Positions 28,269 to 36,098 of a stretch of DNA of 64,000 nucleotides are shown piece after piece. The stretch comes from Tyzzerella sp. (lineage in GTDB: Bacteria > Bacillota > Clostridia > Lachnospirales > Lachnospiraceae). The notes beneath the pieces were generated by a model, which had not been told where the DNA came from, searched no databases, and worked only from the letters and a program-made list of their open reading frames with translations. Numbering within the stretch: position 1 is the stretch's first letter; the number at the start of each line of letters is the position of its first letter. Where the stretch lies: the NCBI GenBank assembly GCA_017416155.1, contig JAFQDE010000021.1:62001-126000 (forward strand), in the 5' to 3' direction. The translations under genes and the position numbers were made by a program.

Positions 28269-30896
28269 TCAATCCCAATGCGATACAGTGAACTTCTTTC
28301 CCATCATTTTTTCATTGTGAGTAATATAGGATTTTTTTCTACATTTAAGAATTAACTTTCGGCCTTCTTCACGATGTGTATAAACTGGTTCAAAATTTCC
28401 CGTTGTATCTTTCAATTTTTTGCTCAGAATCTCGACATACTCTTTCTTTTTACCGATTATAGACGGGCAAGCGAAAGATAATTCATAATTATATCGATTG
28501 GGCCTTGTTTTTGCAATCAAGACATAACGAGGATTCTTAATAGGTGAAAGCATTTCAGCCATAGCGGTATTAAAAATATTTTGGTCATGAATTGATGCGT
28601 TTCTCAAATACAAGGAAACAGAATATAATTGCTTATGTGTAAATGTTTCTACTTTGGCAGATGATGCAATCAAATCACATTCACATAAAGTTTTGTAAAT
28701 CGCAACACCAAGAGTTTTTATAGAATTAGCAGGATTGGAGTGAATCACCATTTTTTTTGTGCCATTATATATTAAAATTGATAATCCTATCATCAAAACA
28801 AACATTCCCATTGTCAGTGGAACAACTCCTAATAAAACAGTCTTCCAAAGGAGTCGTAACATGCTTATTTCTGTAAAAATCAGAGTGAAATAGAGAGCAC
28901 AATTCCAAAAAGTGTACACGGGGACTCTTGCTTCTTTAGATACAGTAGTTTCTACACACACTGCAAAGTTTCCTTCTTTTACTTCACCATACCACTTTCT
29001 TTTAACATCTTCTCGTTTTGCTGATAAACACAACATTTTTTCATTGATTCGTTCAATCCCTTTTTTATCATAAGGTGAATCAATCACTGTAATACGCTCA
29101 ATACCACTTTCAATTGTACCTGTTGAATAATTAGGTCCCATAAAAGAATCAAATCGACGTTTTAATATATCATAGTCATAAGAAACTAACTCTTTATAAT
29201 CTTCATTGATAAATGATAGTAATTGTTGTGTTACATTATCCTCGAACATATATACCGGCTCAACGGTTACAAGGTGCCATATATTCGCTGATTTTTCAGG
29301 TTCGTTTTTATCAATGCGAATTGCGCGTCCACGCATTTGATTGGATAAAACAAAACTACCAACAAAACTTGCTAAAATTAAGGAATTGATACAAGGTGAA
29401 TCCCAGCCTTCACCAAGCAATGATTTTGTTCCAATAAGAATTTGTATCTTGCCTTCTTCGAACAATTTTCCTACATAATCAACGCCACAATGTGTTGAGC
29501 CTGAAAACTCAACAGTACAGTAACAAGTATCCTGTATATCAACTTTTTTATGTTTTATATCCGAAAGATCAATTGATTTCGGAAGAATAACAAGTGAACC
29601 CGAAAGAACTCCAATGTTTACATCTGAATTGGCTCGACGGAGGGTTTCAAAAATACTGACTACATTGACTGAGTTGAAATCTTCTTCAGATGCAATTCTT
29701 GCCAGATTTTCTTTTTTGATATAATCCGTCAAAACAAGCATACGAAGTTTTTCACCCATCGTAGCAATCTCACTTTTTGCTATATCTTTGATACTTGTCA
29801 ATTTACCTACTGAGGAAATCAATGTTCTTTTTAACCGTTCGTTAAGTTCAAATGTTACCTTCTTTTTTTCATAAAGAGAATGTTTTTTAAGAACGGAAAT
29901 AATCTCATTTTTTTGTTCTTCGCATATCAATTCTTCGTCAAGAAGAAATTGAATTGCTGTTTCTGCAAATTGCATTTCAAAACCAGGCAACGTTCTTTTC
30001 GCAGTTAACTCTCGAATAAGTTTTTTATCAATTTCAAACCCATAAAATTTAAGCAGCGTTGCAAGGGCTATATATTTCTTTACATTAGAAAACAATACCT
30101 CATAATCTCTTTCTGAGTTTAATTCTTGATACACTTGCGAAAAAATTTCAAGTTTCCCAAGTTCATCTACTGCAGTTAAAGCATGTTCTTTGTGTTGACG
30201 AAAACAGTCAATTTCTGGTTTTGTCGGATAATTGAAATATATATAATCCTGATGCGGACAAAGTGTGTTTTGTCCAACAAGTTCAGGTACAAAAATTTCT
30301 TCGTCAATCTCTCCACATATATTAATATATCTTGACCACTCCGAACCATCTGAATCATATGGTGGCGTAGCGGTAAGAGATATAATCCTAACATCTTTAT
30401 CAAGCATAGATATGAATTTCTCAAGCGATTTTTGCCATTCATTTTTCAAGTGATGTGCTTCATCAAGGCATACCGTTTTAATTCCGAACTCTTTCATTAT
30501 TACGATTATGTTGACGTCGGAGCAATTAATATCATCATCTTCATCAGACGGTATTTTCTCTATCGAAGTATATAATGCTTGGTAAGTAACTGAATTTAAC
30601 AATTTAATATTATGAAGATCGTTTGAAAATAATAGGGAAAAATCATCTCTATTACCAAGAAATAAATCTTTGAACCTGTCACCCCATTGCTGACGAATTG
30701 CTGTTGTAGGAGACAAAATAATACAAGGCTCACCTAAACGTCGAATCAATTCAAGTCCAAGAACCGTCTTTCCACTTCCAGGTGCTGCCACAATATTAAT
30801 TTTTCCGTCTTTCAAATATTTATCTGCATTGTTAAGAACACGTTGTTGATAATCACGGAATTCCCCTTTAAAGCATATATTTGCAAAATTCTTCAT
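28269..30896 (-). CDS. DEAD/DEAH-box helicase-family protein with two C-terminal membrane helices
   Basis: An SF2 helicase core occupies roughly residues 1-560: Q-like region FRDYQQRVL, Walker A NIVAAPGSGKT (about 38-48), DEAH box TVCLDEAHHLKN, motif III SLTATPP and motif VI NQMRGRAIRIDK. Most unusually, residues about 660-715 form two hydrophobic helices (CALYFTLIFTEISMLRLL; VVPLTMGMFVLMIGLSILIY), followed by a soluble C-terminal domain of about 160 residues that I do not recognise. I chose the ATG at 30896 with GAGAGGGGAT upstream; 875 residues. It has its own promoter and lies next to the prophage boundary. An antiphage role is possible but unproven; a cargo gene of an older element is an alternative. 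Confidence 0.8.
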   Translation of the reverse strand: MKNFANICFKGEFRDYQQRVLNNADKYLKDGKINIVAAPGSGKTVLGLELIRRLGEPCIILSPTTAIRQQWGDRFKDLFLGNRDDFSLLFSNDLHNIKLLNSVTYQALYTSIEKIPSDEDDDINCSDVNIIVIMKEFGIKTVCLDEAHHLKNEWQKSLEKFISMLDKDVRIISLTATPPYDSDGSEWSRYINICGEIDEEIFVPELVGQNTLCPHQDYIYFNYPTKPEIDCFRQHKEHALTAVDELGKLEIFSQVYQELNSERDYEVLFSNVKKYIALATLLKFYGFEIDKKLIRELTAKRTLPGFEMQFAETAIQFLLDEELICEEQKNEIISVLKKHSLYEKKKVTFELNERLKRTLISSVGKLTSIKDIAKSEIATMGEKLRMLVLTDYIKKENLARIASEEDFNSVNVVSIFETLRRANSDVNIGVLSGSLVILPKSIDLSDIKHKKVDIQDTCYCTVEFSGSTHCGVDYVGKLFEEGKIQILIGTKSLLGEGWDSPCINSLILASFVGSFVLSNQMRGRAIRIDKNEPEKSANIWHLVTVEPVYMFEDNVTQQLLSFINEDYKELVSYDYDILKRRFDSFMGPNYSTGTIESGIERITVIDSPYDKKGIERINEKMLCLSAKREDVKRKWYGEVKEGNFAVCVETTVSKEARVPVYTFWNCALYFTLIFTEISMLRLLWKTVLLGVVPLTMGMFVLMIGLSILIYNGTKKMVIHSNPANSIKTLGVAIYKTLCECDLIASSAKVETFTHKQLYSVSLYLRNASIHDQNIFNTAMAEMLSPIKNPRYVLIAKTRPNRYNYELSFACPSIIGKKKEYVEILSKKLKDTTGNFEPVYTHREEGRKLILKCRKKSYITHNEKMMGKKFTVSHWD

Positions 30897-30930
30897 TATA
30901 TCCCCTCTCACACTTGTCATGTTTGTTTAT

Positions 30931-30959
30931 ATTATAAAATAATTGCTATAATAATTCAA
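30931..30959 (-). promoter_or_regulatory. Putative sigma-A promoter for the membrane helicase gene
   Basis: Minus-strand -35 TTGAAT (30954-30959) and consensus -10 TATAAT (30931-30936), 17-base spacer, about 34 bases before the start codon. Confidence 0.65.
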
Positions 30960-31005
30960 TCTCAAACAAAGTGCTGACCTTCGGATTCTCTTGAAATATC
31001 AACAT

Positions 31006-31022
31006 TCTATGCGGATGGTGGG
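31006..31022. repeat. 17-bp direct repeat, outer copy (possible att remnant)
   Basis: The sequence TCTATGCGGATGGTGGG occurs here and again at 31256-31272. On the minus strand it reads CCCACCATCCGCA plus four bases, which has the form of a tRNA 3' end: T-stem 3' strand CCCAC, acceptor 3' strand CATCCGC and discriminator A. No tRNA body is attached. This copy is on the host side of the 53-bp repeats. Confidence 0.6.
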
Positions 31023-31024
31023 GC

Positions 31025-31183
31025 GCAAAACGTCCAGTGGACGTTTGTCCTGCGCCGACCGTAGCGGAGCGGAGACCGCAAAACGTCCAGTGGACGTTTG
31101 TCCTGCGCCGACCGTAGCGGAGCGTAGACCGCAAAACGTCCGGTGGACGTTTGTCCTGCGCCGACCGTAGCGGAGCGGAGACC
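31025..31183. repeat. Three tandem copies of a 53-bp repeat
   Basis: Copies lie at 31025-31077, 31078-31130 and 31131-31183 and are head to tail with no spacer. Copy 2 differs from copy 1 by one base (AGCGTAG for AGCGGAG) and copy 3 by one base (CCGGTGG for CCAGTGG). Each contains a 9-bp inverted repeat, AAACGTCCA / TGGACGTTT, with one base between, followed by a GC-rich CCGACCGTAGCGG segment. The block is much more GC-rich than its surroundings. It encodes no convincing protein and resembles an intergenic REP/BIME-type element. Confidence 0.85.
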
Positions 31184-31222
31184 TTGGACCTTGGGTACAA
31201 GGGACTCGCCGCTACAAAAAAA

Positions 31223-31250
31223 GATACCTCGGATAAAATCCGAAGTATCT
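31223..31250. terminator. Bidirectional intrinsic terminator at the prophage boundary
   Basis: AGATAC-C-TCGGAT and ATCCGA-A-GTATCT form a 12-bp stem with one mismatch and an AAA loop. Seven A's precede it and four T's follow, so both strands have a U-tract. On the minus strand it would stop transcription leaving the late phage genes. Confidence 0.8.
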
Positions 31251-31255
31251 TTTTA

Positions 31256-31272
31256 TCTATGCGGATGGTGGG
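31256..31272. repeat. 17-bp direct repeat, inner copy (candidate attL)
   Basis: Second copy of TCTATGCGGATGGTGGG, 250 bp from the first. Phage genes begin 116 bases to the right. If the sequence is the duplicated 3' end of a tRNA used for integration, the intact tRNA should lie at the far end of the prophage, outside the window. Confidence 0.55.
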
Positions 31273-31387
31273 ACTTTCTATATCGTCTCACCAACCGAGA
31301 AACCGCATAAATAAAGGCTTTTCTATGCTTTTCTCATGTCACAAAATCGACTTTTCTGCCCCTTAAATGCCCCTCGCGTTTAAATGA

Positions 31388-32311
31388 TTATGCACACAGT
31401 TTTTCGAATGTAATAGGTCCCGCTTGACAATCCTGTTCGATTTCTGCACGTCCTTGGAATTCATATACTGCTGCCCCTGTTTTTGAACCAAAGTCTCCAT
31501 CAAGGTATGCCGAATAGTAACCGTTGCAAATAAGCAATGCCTGCAGGTTCTTAACAAGCATTCCTTTGTCGCCACGTTCTACTACTCTGCAGGCTTTTTT
31601 CGTTAATGGTCCGAAATCGCCATCCACATCAAGTCCTGCTTCATATAAATCATTGAGAGTTGTCTGTAGTGCTCTTACTAACGCTGCCTTTGTTTTTGGA
31701 CCATAACAGTTATCTACTACCAATCCGGCATTAAATGTTTCATTTAACCAAATCTGAACTTCTGCTACAGTATCAATAAGGCCTTCAATCTTTGTGTATG
31801 TAGTTCCGGATGTAACTGCTGCCCCTTGTACCTTTTCTGCATCAGAAACGAAGTCCGGCATTCCCCAAAGGTCCCATCCGTTGCCAGCAAGTTTCTTTCT
31901 CTGATAGTTCTTTTGGCTTGATGCCATTTCAGACACATAACCATCTCCGGTATAACATCCTACGTGGTTAATCTTACCGCTTGTGTTTTTCTTGAACACC
32001 AAGCATACTTTGTTTTCCGGAAGCGTAGAAATTGTTCCTTTCTGTACGCATCTGTTATAGTAGCCTGCTGCCGTTGTGTCATATCCTGATATCGGATAAT
32101 TTGCCCCGGAACAATCTGCTCCCGGTTTACCGGCGCCAACTTTTAATTTGTTGTTGTAATACGTTTTATTGTATGTACTGCTGCCATAGGTCTTGTAGAG
32201 CTTGTCCATGAGTTCCTTCGTGATGATTTGTCCGTTGGCTCCCCATACATAGATGGCACCCTGATTACCGAGGGCTAAATAATGTTGTTTTAATTGCGCT
32301 TGTGTTGCCAT
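31388..32311 (-). CDS. Endolysin: NlpC/P60-like peptidase with two peptidoglycan-binding domains
   Basis: Cell-wall hydrolase that releases progeny. The N-terminal 155 residues form a cysteine amidase/endopeptidase domain: the nucleophile is in GADCSGANYP (about residue 68) and the catalytic His in INHVGCYTGDGYV (about residue 121). The C-terminal 130 residues hold two helical peptidoglycan-binding repeats (NCYGPKTKAALVRALQTTLN with DGDFGPLTKKA, and GDKGMLVKNLQALLICNGYY with DGDFGSKTGAAVYEFQ). It is the last gene of the late region, just before the terminator at the prophage boundary, and lies downstream of the holin genes, the usual lysis layout. Confidence 0.88.
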   Translation of the reverse strand: MATQAQLKQHYLALGNQGAIYVWGANGQIITKELMDKLYKTYGSSTYNKTYYNNKLKVGAGKPGADCSGANYPISGYDTTAAGYYNRCVQKGTISTLPENKVCLVFKKNTSGKINHVGCYTGDGYVSEMASSQKNYQRKKLAGNGWDLWGMPDFVSDAEKVQGAAVTSGTTYTKIEGLIDTVAEVQIWLNETFNAGLVVDNCYGPKTKAALVRALQTTLNDLYEAGLDVDGDFGPLTKKACRVVERGDKGMLVKNLQALLICNGYYSAYLDGDFGSKTGAAVYEFQGRAEIEQDCQAGPITFEKLCA

Positions 32312-32323
32312 GATACCAATCTC

Positions 32324-32827
32324 CTATTCAAAAAATGTCCAATCCTCTGCGAGCATATCTGTCTGAGATGCCAACCAAGGCACTATACCTTTTGGTGCTT
32401 TTGGATTGTCTGTAACAAGCCCGTTGGTAACAATGTAGATGTACGGAAGAGTCATTTTGCTATGCTCGTCCGGTCTTTGTATCTCCAAATAGATACCTTT
32501 GCCGTTCCATCCTTGCCTTGCTACTCTCAGCCCTCTCTTGAGATATTTGATTGCTTCACCAAAGTTGAATGTAGCTACTCCACCAAGAATCGGTGTATTA
32601 GTCTCGTCTGCAACAACCCATTCATCAGAGCAGATATTCATCATGGTATATTCCACTTGCTGTGTTTCTCTGATATCTAACACTTCTTTTCCAGTGTCAG
32701 AGTTCCCCGGTCTGCAGTGCATAAGGATTGTTTGTTTTTCTTCATCCCATGCCCAATATCCTCCCCAGCTTGGAAGTTTTACTCTCTTACCTTGTTTCAT
32801 TAGTGTTAATGCTTCGTTAAATCTCAT
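32324..32827 (-). CDS. Tandem DUF2829 / Tad2-like protein, putative anti-Thoeris factor
   Basis: Two related modules are fused. Residues 1-85 open with MRFNEALTLMKQGKRVKLPSWGG and contain YWAWDEEKQTI; residues 86-167 open with FNFGEAIKYLKRGLRVARQGWNGKG and end with PWLASQTDMLAEDWTFFE, the most conserved DUF2829 tail. DUF2829 is the family of Tad2, phage proteins that sequester the cyclic ADP-ribose signal of Thoeris defence. An anti-Thoeris role is inferred from family; single-domain Tad2 proteins are about 90 residues, so this 167-residue two-module form could bind ligand at an internal interface. It sits between the endolysin and a DUF6275 gene in the late lysis region. Confidence 0.8.
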   Translation of the reverse strand: MRFNEALTLMKQGKRVKLPSWGGYWAWDEEKQTILMHCRPGNSDTGKEVLDIRETQQVEYTMMNICSDEWVVADETNTPILGGVATFNFGEAIKYLKRGLRVARQGWNGKGIYLEIQRPDEHSKMTLPYIYIVTNGLVTDNPKAPKGIVPWLASQTDMLAEDWTFFE

Positions 32828-32839
32828 GTCTTTTTCCTC

Positions 32840-33103
32840 CTACAATTTATGACAAATGTTTTGCCACTTTTTATAAGCAGCGAAATACAACTCGTTTTTA
32901 TCTCCGATGTATGTTAATTCATAATACATGCCGTCAGATACTGTTGTGCTAAGAAGCGCTTTGTTGTTTTGTAATGTTTTACAGCTCCATACCACAAATA
33001 CATCTTCTTTAGATATCTGTGCTTTATCTGTTTTGTCACTTCTGGTATTAAAATACTCCACGACCTTTTCTTTGCATAATTCTAAAAACTTATCGTTTCC
33101 CAT
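32840..33103 (-). CDS. DUF6275 family phage protein
   Basis: An 87-residue protein with FLELCKEKVVEYFN at the N-terminus and the conserved centre VFVVWSCKTLQNNKALLSTT, matching the DUF6275 pattern seen beside lysis genes in clostridial phages. The function is unknown. It begins after a good ribosome binding site and is followed 12 bp later by the Tad2-like gene. Confidence 0.7.
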   Translation of the reverse strand: MGNDKFLELCKEKVVEYFNTRSDKTDKAQISKEDVFVVWSCKTLQNNKALLSTTVSDGMYYELTYIGDKNELYFAAYKKWQNICHKL

Positions 33104-33143
33104 TTTCTCTCCTTCTGTTGCACCGGTGCAACTTAGAGGGCTA

Positions 33144-33485
33144 TCAATTGCCCTTTATTTGTTTATTATATTTCGTTCGTTTCCACATTTCAGCTACTCT
33201 CTCCCAACCGCCGGTAGATACCAAATACACAATAAACGCTGCGATAAAGGAAGCGAATATGTAATACCACTCTATTACAATCTTAAAGTATTGACACAGT
33301 ATTACAACTGCTACCGGGCAAAGAATCAGCGAGATCACCAATGCTACTACATTAGTTGGAATTTTTACCAACAGTGGCATCTCTTTGATTGTCTGCACAA
33401 TTAGGCTACTTACGAATGCAAGACCTCCGATTGCAAATAATAAATAAGTTACAAGTTGCATGATTGTTTCAATGTTAATTGTCAT
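33144..33485 (-). CDS. Putative holin
   Basis: A 113-residue protein with three predicted membrane helices (about residues 8-28, 41-63 and 70-92) and a charged C-terminus (WERVAEMWKRTKYNKQIKGN). The topology and its place between tail and endolysin genes suggest a holin or a similar pore-forming lysis protein. The family is not certain from sequence. Confidence 0.65.
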   Translation of the reverse strand: MTINIETIMQLVTYLLFAIGGLAFVSSLIVQTIKEMPLLVKIPTNVVALVISLILCPVAVVILCQYFKIVIEWYYIFASFIAAFIVYLVSTGGWERVAEMWKRTKYNKQIKGN

Positions 33486-33497
33486 AATAAAATCCTC

Positions 33498-33776
33498 CTA
33501 TTCTTCCCAATTATGGGCTTGTTGATTAATGTGTTTTTCCATTTTGTTGTATGCGTCTGTTACGTTCCCGTTTGCACCTAATTGCTTCAGACCGTCTAAG
33601 CATGCCAGTAAACAATAACAGATTACGCATTGCTCTTTTTGTACCTTTTTAATACTTTCATCCTGTTTGTTTTGTTTTAAATACCATCGGTACACTCCAA
33701 AGATTGCAGAAAAGATTGCTACAACTGCTGCAAGTAAACTTGAAGCAGTGATGATGGTTTGTGCATCAATGTACAT
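33498..33776 (-). CDS. Small membrane protein, XhlA-like / second holin candidate
   Basis: One N-terminal membrane helix (residues about 7-27, IITASSLLAAVVAIFSAIFG), then a basic-acidic stretch and a C-terminal helix with two cysteines (QCVICYCLLACLDG). The size and layout resemble haemolysin XhlA-type or holin-accessory proteins, and it precedes the putative holin by 12 bp. I chose the ATG at 33776 because GAGGTGAACC lies just upstream; the frame also has an ATG at 33800. Confidence 0.55.
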   Translation of the reverse strand: MYIDAQTIITASSLLAAVVAIFSAIFGVYRWYLKQNKQDESIKKVQKEQCVICYCLLACLDGLKQLGANGNVTDAYNKMEKHINQQAHNWEE

Positions 33777-33835
33777 TGGGTTCACCTCGCTTTTCTTCAT
33801 AAAAAATAAGACCCCTCGGTCTCTCCATTAAAAAT

Positions 33836-33857
33836 AGCCACTACCTAAGTAGTGACT
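33836..33857 (-). terminator. Putative terminator after the SGNH tail gene
   Basis: On the minus strand AGTCACTAC and GTAGTGGCT pair (9 bp, one G-U) around TTAG, followed by ATTTTTA. It lies 46 bases after the tail-gene stop and separates it from the lysis genes. Confidence 0.65.
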
Positions 33858-33903
33858 ACTCTAATTTTTATTTAGTTATTTTTCTGTTTCGATTGTTGAC
33901 TAC

Positions 33904-36084
33904 TTATGAAGTAACTGGACTTGCATCATCCCAAGTACTACTAGGCATTTGATATGCAAGCCCCAACTCTTTCATAAAGAGTTTGTACATGATGTAATAT
34001 CCTTTATCGTTTGGGTGTAAACCATCATCAAAGATAGTACTGATATCAATGTCTTTCAAGTCACAGTATTCGACCATTCTTTGGTACATTGGAATATAGA
34101 CCATATTATTCTTATAACAAACTTCTTTATAGATATGGTCTATATCTTCGTTATGGAATTTAACTTCCGTTCCGTCAGTATATTGTGTGTCCATTTCAAT
34201 AGTAGACATTGGAGCAGAAACAAGAATTATCTTTTTATTATTTTCAGCACACCAATCAACAATCCATTGGATATCATTCTTTAAATCTTTAAGTGTATCA
34301 CTTGTTGTTGCCCACTTGTTATTTGTTCCAATCATAACAATAAGCAATTCATCATCACTTGTTACATAACCGTTGTCTGCTTCCAATCTATTGACTATAT
34401 CGTAACTTCGAATTCCTCTTGTTCCAAAGTTTAATACAGAATTTCCATATTTCTCAGCGATATAATTCTTAAAAATATTCGCCCAGCAATATCCGCTTTC
34501 ATTTACTTTGAATTCGCTTGTATCACCCGAAGCAACAGGGATAATAACACCGTCTTGTGCAAATCCTGTACCACCCACACCATGAGTGATACTATCTCCA
34601 AGTAATTTAATAGTTCCACCACTTGCTAAAACTTCTGAAATAATTGATTTACAACTTTTTTTATCCAAATCAGATTTAATTGCAACATATGAAGTGTCAT
34701 ATGCTTCATATGGAATAGCCTCTTCAGTAAATGATATTGTAAATGTTTTTGCGTATTTTTTCGCAAATGATACACGAAGATAGTGTGCATTTGATGGAAT
34801 AGCAATGTTTTCTTTACCATTGCTAAATACACCAAACGGAGATATGAATGTTTTATTTTTATCATAGAAACAATACGTACCTTCTGCTCCATTGCTTGCA
34901 GAAAACACGCTTTCTCCATAACAATCTATAAAATCTGATACACTTCTTGTTGTGTTTGAGATAGTGTTTCCGTCTGTATTCATTGATACATCATCTGTTC
35001 TTGTCTTGTAATTGTATTTATTTTTTGATACAACAATATCAGCAAATTCAAGACATTCATTTTTAATGCACAGACTTTCCTCTTCTCTAACTGTCTCCGT
35101 ATACGGCTCAAAGGTAGTCATTGTATCACCATACTGAACCATTATTCTTGATATAGCCGATGCAAAAATATTACCTATGTTAAGAATGAAATATTTAGCA
35201 TTAGTAGGAATATTATGTGTTGTAGCACTTGCTTGCTGAATAAAATTCATACCTGCATCATAAAAGGTTGCAACTATACTCAGTAACTGATGCGTTCCAC
35301 TTCCTGTCACATAGGAAATAGTGATTGCCGATTCCCCATCTTTCACTTCAAAAGTTTGTGACATAAAATCACCATTTGTGGTATCAATAATTTCACCAGT
35401 GCTATTGTCGCTTACTTTTTTGTCAAACACAACAAGATTTGGATTAAAAATGTTTGTACCTATTTCTACAACTTCTTTTATTTGGGTCATAGTTAAATTG
35501 TCCAGTTCTGCAATCTCTTCCGAAAGATTATCAACCTTCTCCTGACTAGCAGGCGTATATCCCAATGCTTTTGTGATATTGCTAGATGTAACGGTAGCAT
35601 CTGTTCCGTCTTTACCGTTTGCTCCTCTCCAATAATCGCTGTCTCTCTTTTCTTGCAGATCTTTTTCGAGATTCAGCAATCTATCGTAAACTATTTGCAG
35701 ACTGGGAGGCAGTTCTTGCTCATTAATCGAATCAATATTAATATTATTCTTGCCCGATGTTAGAATTATTGTATCTGAGATCCACACTGCACCTTGTAAC
35801 AAATCATCCGGATTGTCTGATGTGGACACCACAAGATTTGCGTACGTTTTGCTTCTTTGTGTTAATTCTCGCCCTATCACAACAGAATTATCTGTCAACG
35901 GATACGGATGAGTATCATCGTCATAGGAAACAAATAAATAGACATTGCCTCCAAGTAAAGCAATGTCCTCGTCTAATTCGAATATTAATTTTGTAACCTT
36001 GTTTTCCTGCATGTTACCTATGTCAACCTGCTTTTTGCTCAGCTTGTGATTGACATGCGCTTGAATAATTATGTTGTTCATCAT
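33904..36084 (-). CDS. Tail/receptor-binding protein with BppU-like N-terminus and SGNH hydrolase domain
   Basis: The first 120 residues (FELDEDIALLGGNVYLFVSYD) resemble the N-terminal domain of phage baseplate upper proteins. The middle (about 190-480) is beta-rich with two repeats of the shape FYDAGMNFIQQASATTHNIPTNAKYFILN and FYDKNKTFISP...IPSNAHYLRVS, typical of carbohydrate-binding modules. The C-terminal third is an SGNH/GDSL esterase: block I KLLGDSITHG (Ser about residue 507), block III IGTNNKW, block V DGLHPNDKGY with the Asp-x-x-His pair. It probably deacylates a host surface polymer during adsorption. Start ATG at 36084 has AGAGGAGAAA upstream. Confidence 0.82.
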   Translation of the reverse strand: MMNNIIIQAHVNHKLSKKQVDIGNMQENKVTKLIFELDEDIALLGGNVYLFVSYDDDTHPYPLTDNSVVIGRELTQRSKTYANLVVSTSDNPDDLLQGAVWISDTIILTSGKNNINIDSINEQELPPSLQIVYDRLLNLEKDLQEKRDSDYWRGANGKDGTDATVTSSNITKALGYTPASQEKVDNLSEEIAELDNLTMTQIKEVVEIGTNIFNPNLVVFDKKVSDNSTGEIIDTTNGDFMSQTFEVKDGESAITISYVTGSGTHQLLSIVATFYDAGMNFIQQASATTHNIPTNAKYFILNIGNIFASAISRIMVQYGDTMTTFEPYTETVREEESLCIKNECLEFADIVVSKNKYNYKTRTDDVSMNTDGNTISNTTRSVSDFIDCYGESVFSASNGAEGTYCFYDKNKTFISPFGVFSNGKENIAIPSNAHYLRVSFAKKYAKTFTISFTEEAIPYEAYDTSYVAIKSDLDKKSCKSIISEVLASGGTIKLLGDSITHGVGGTGFAQDGVIIPVASGDTSEFKVNESGYCWANIFKNYIAEKYGNSVLNFGTRGIRSYDIVNRLEADNGYVTSDDELLIVMIGTNNKWATTSDTLKDLKNDIQWIVDWCAENNKKIILVSAPMSTIEMDTQYTDGTEVKFHNEDIDHIYKEVCYKNNMVYIPMYQRMVEYCDLKDIDISTIFDDGLHPNDKGYYIMYKLFMKELGLAYQMPSSTWDDASPVTS

Positions 36085-36098
36085 TTTCTCCTCTCTTC

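Noticed and set aside
31025..31183. Possible CRISPR array
   Set aside because: The copies abut without spacers, repeats are 53 bp and no cas genes are present.
30946..31200. An 84-codon open frame across the 53-bp repeats
   Set aside because: It is produced by the repeat itself (the encoded peptide repeats in step with it), has no ribosome binding site and an unnatural composition.
31256..31300. Possible tRNA gene ending at the direct repeat
   Set aside because: Upstream on the minus strand there is no T-loop TTCGA motif or anticodon arm, so only the 3' end-like piece is present.
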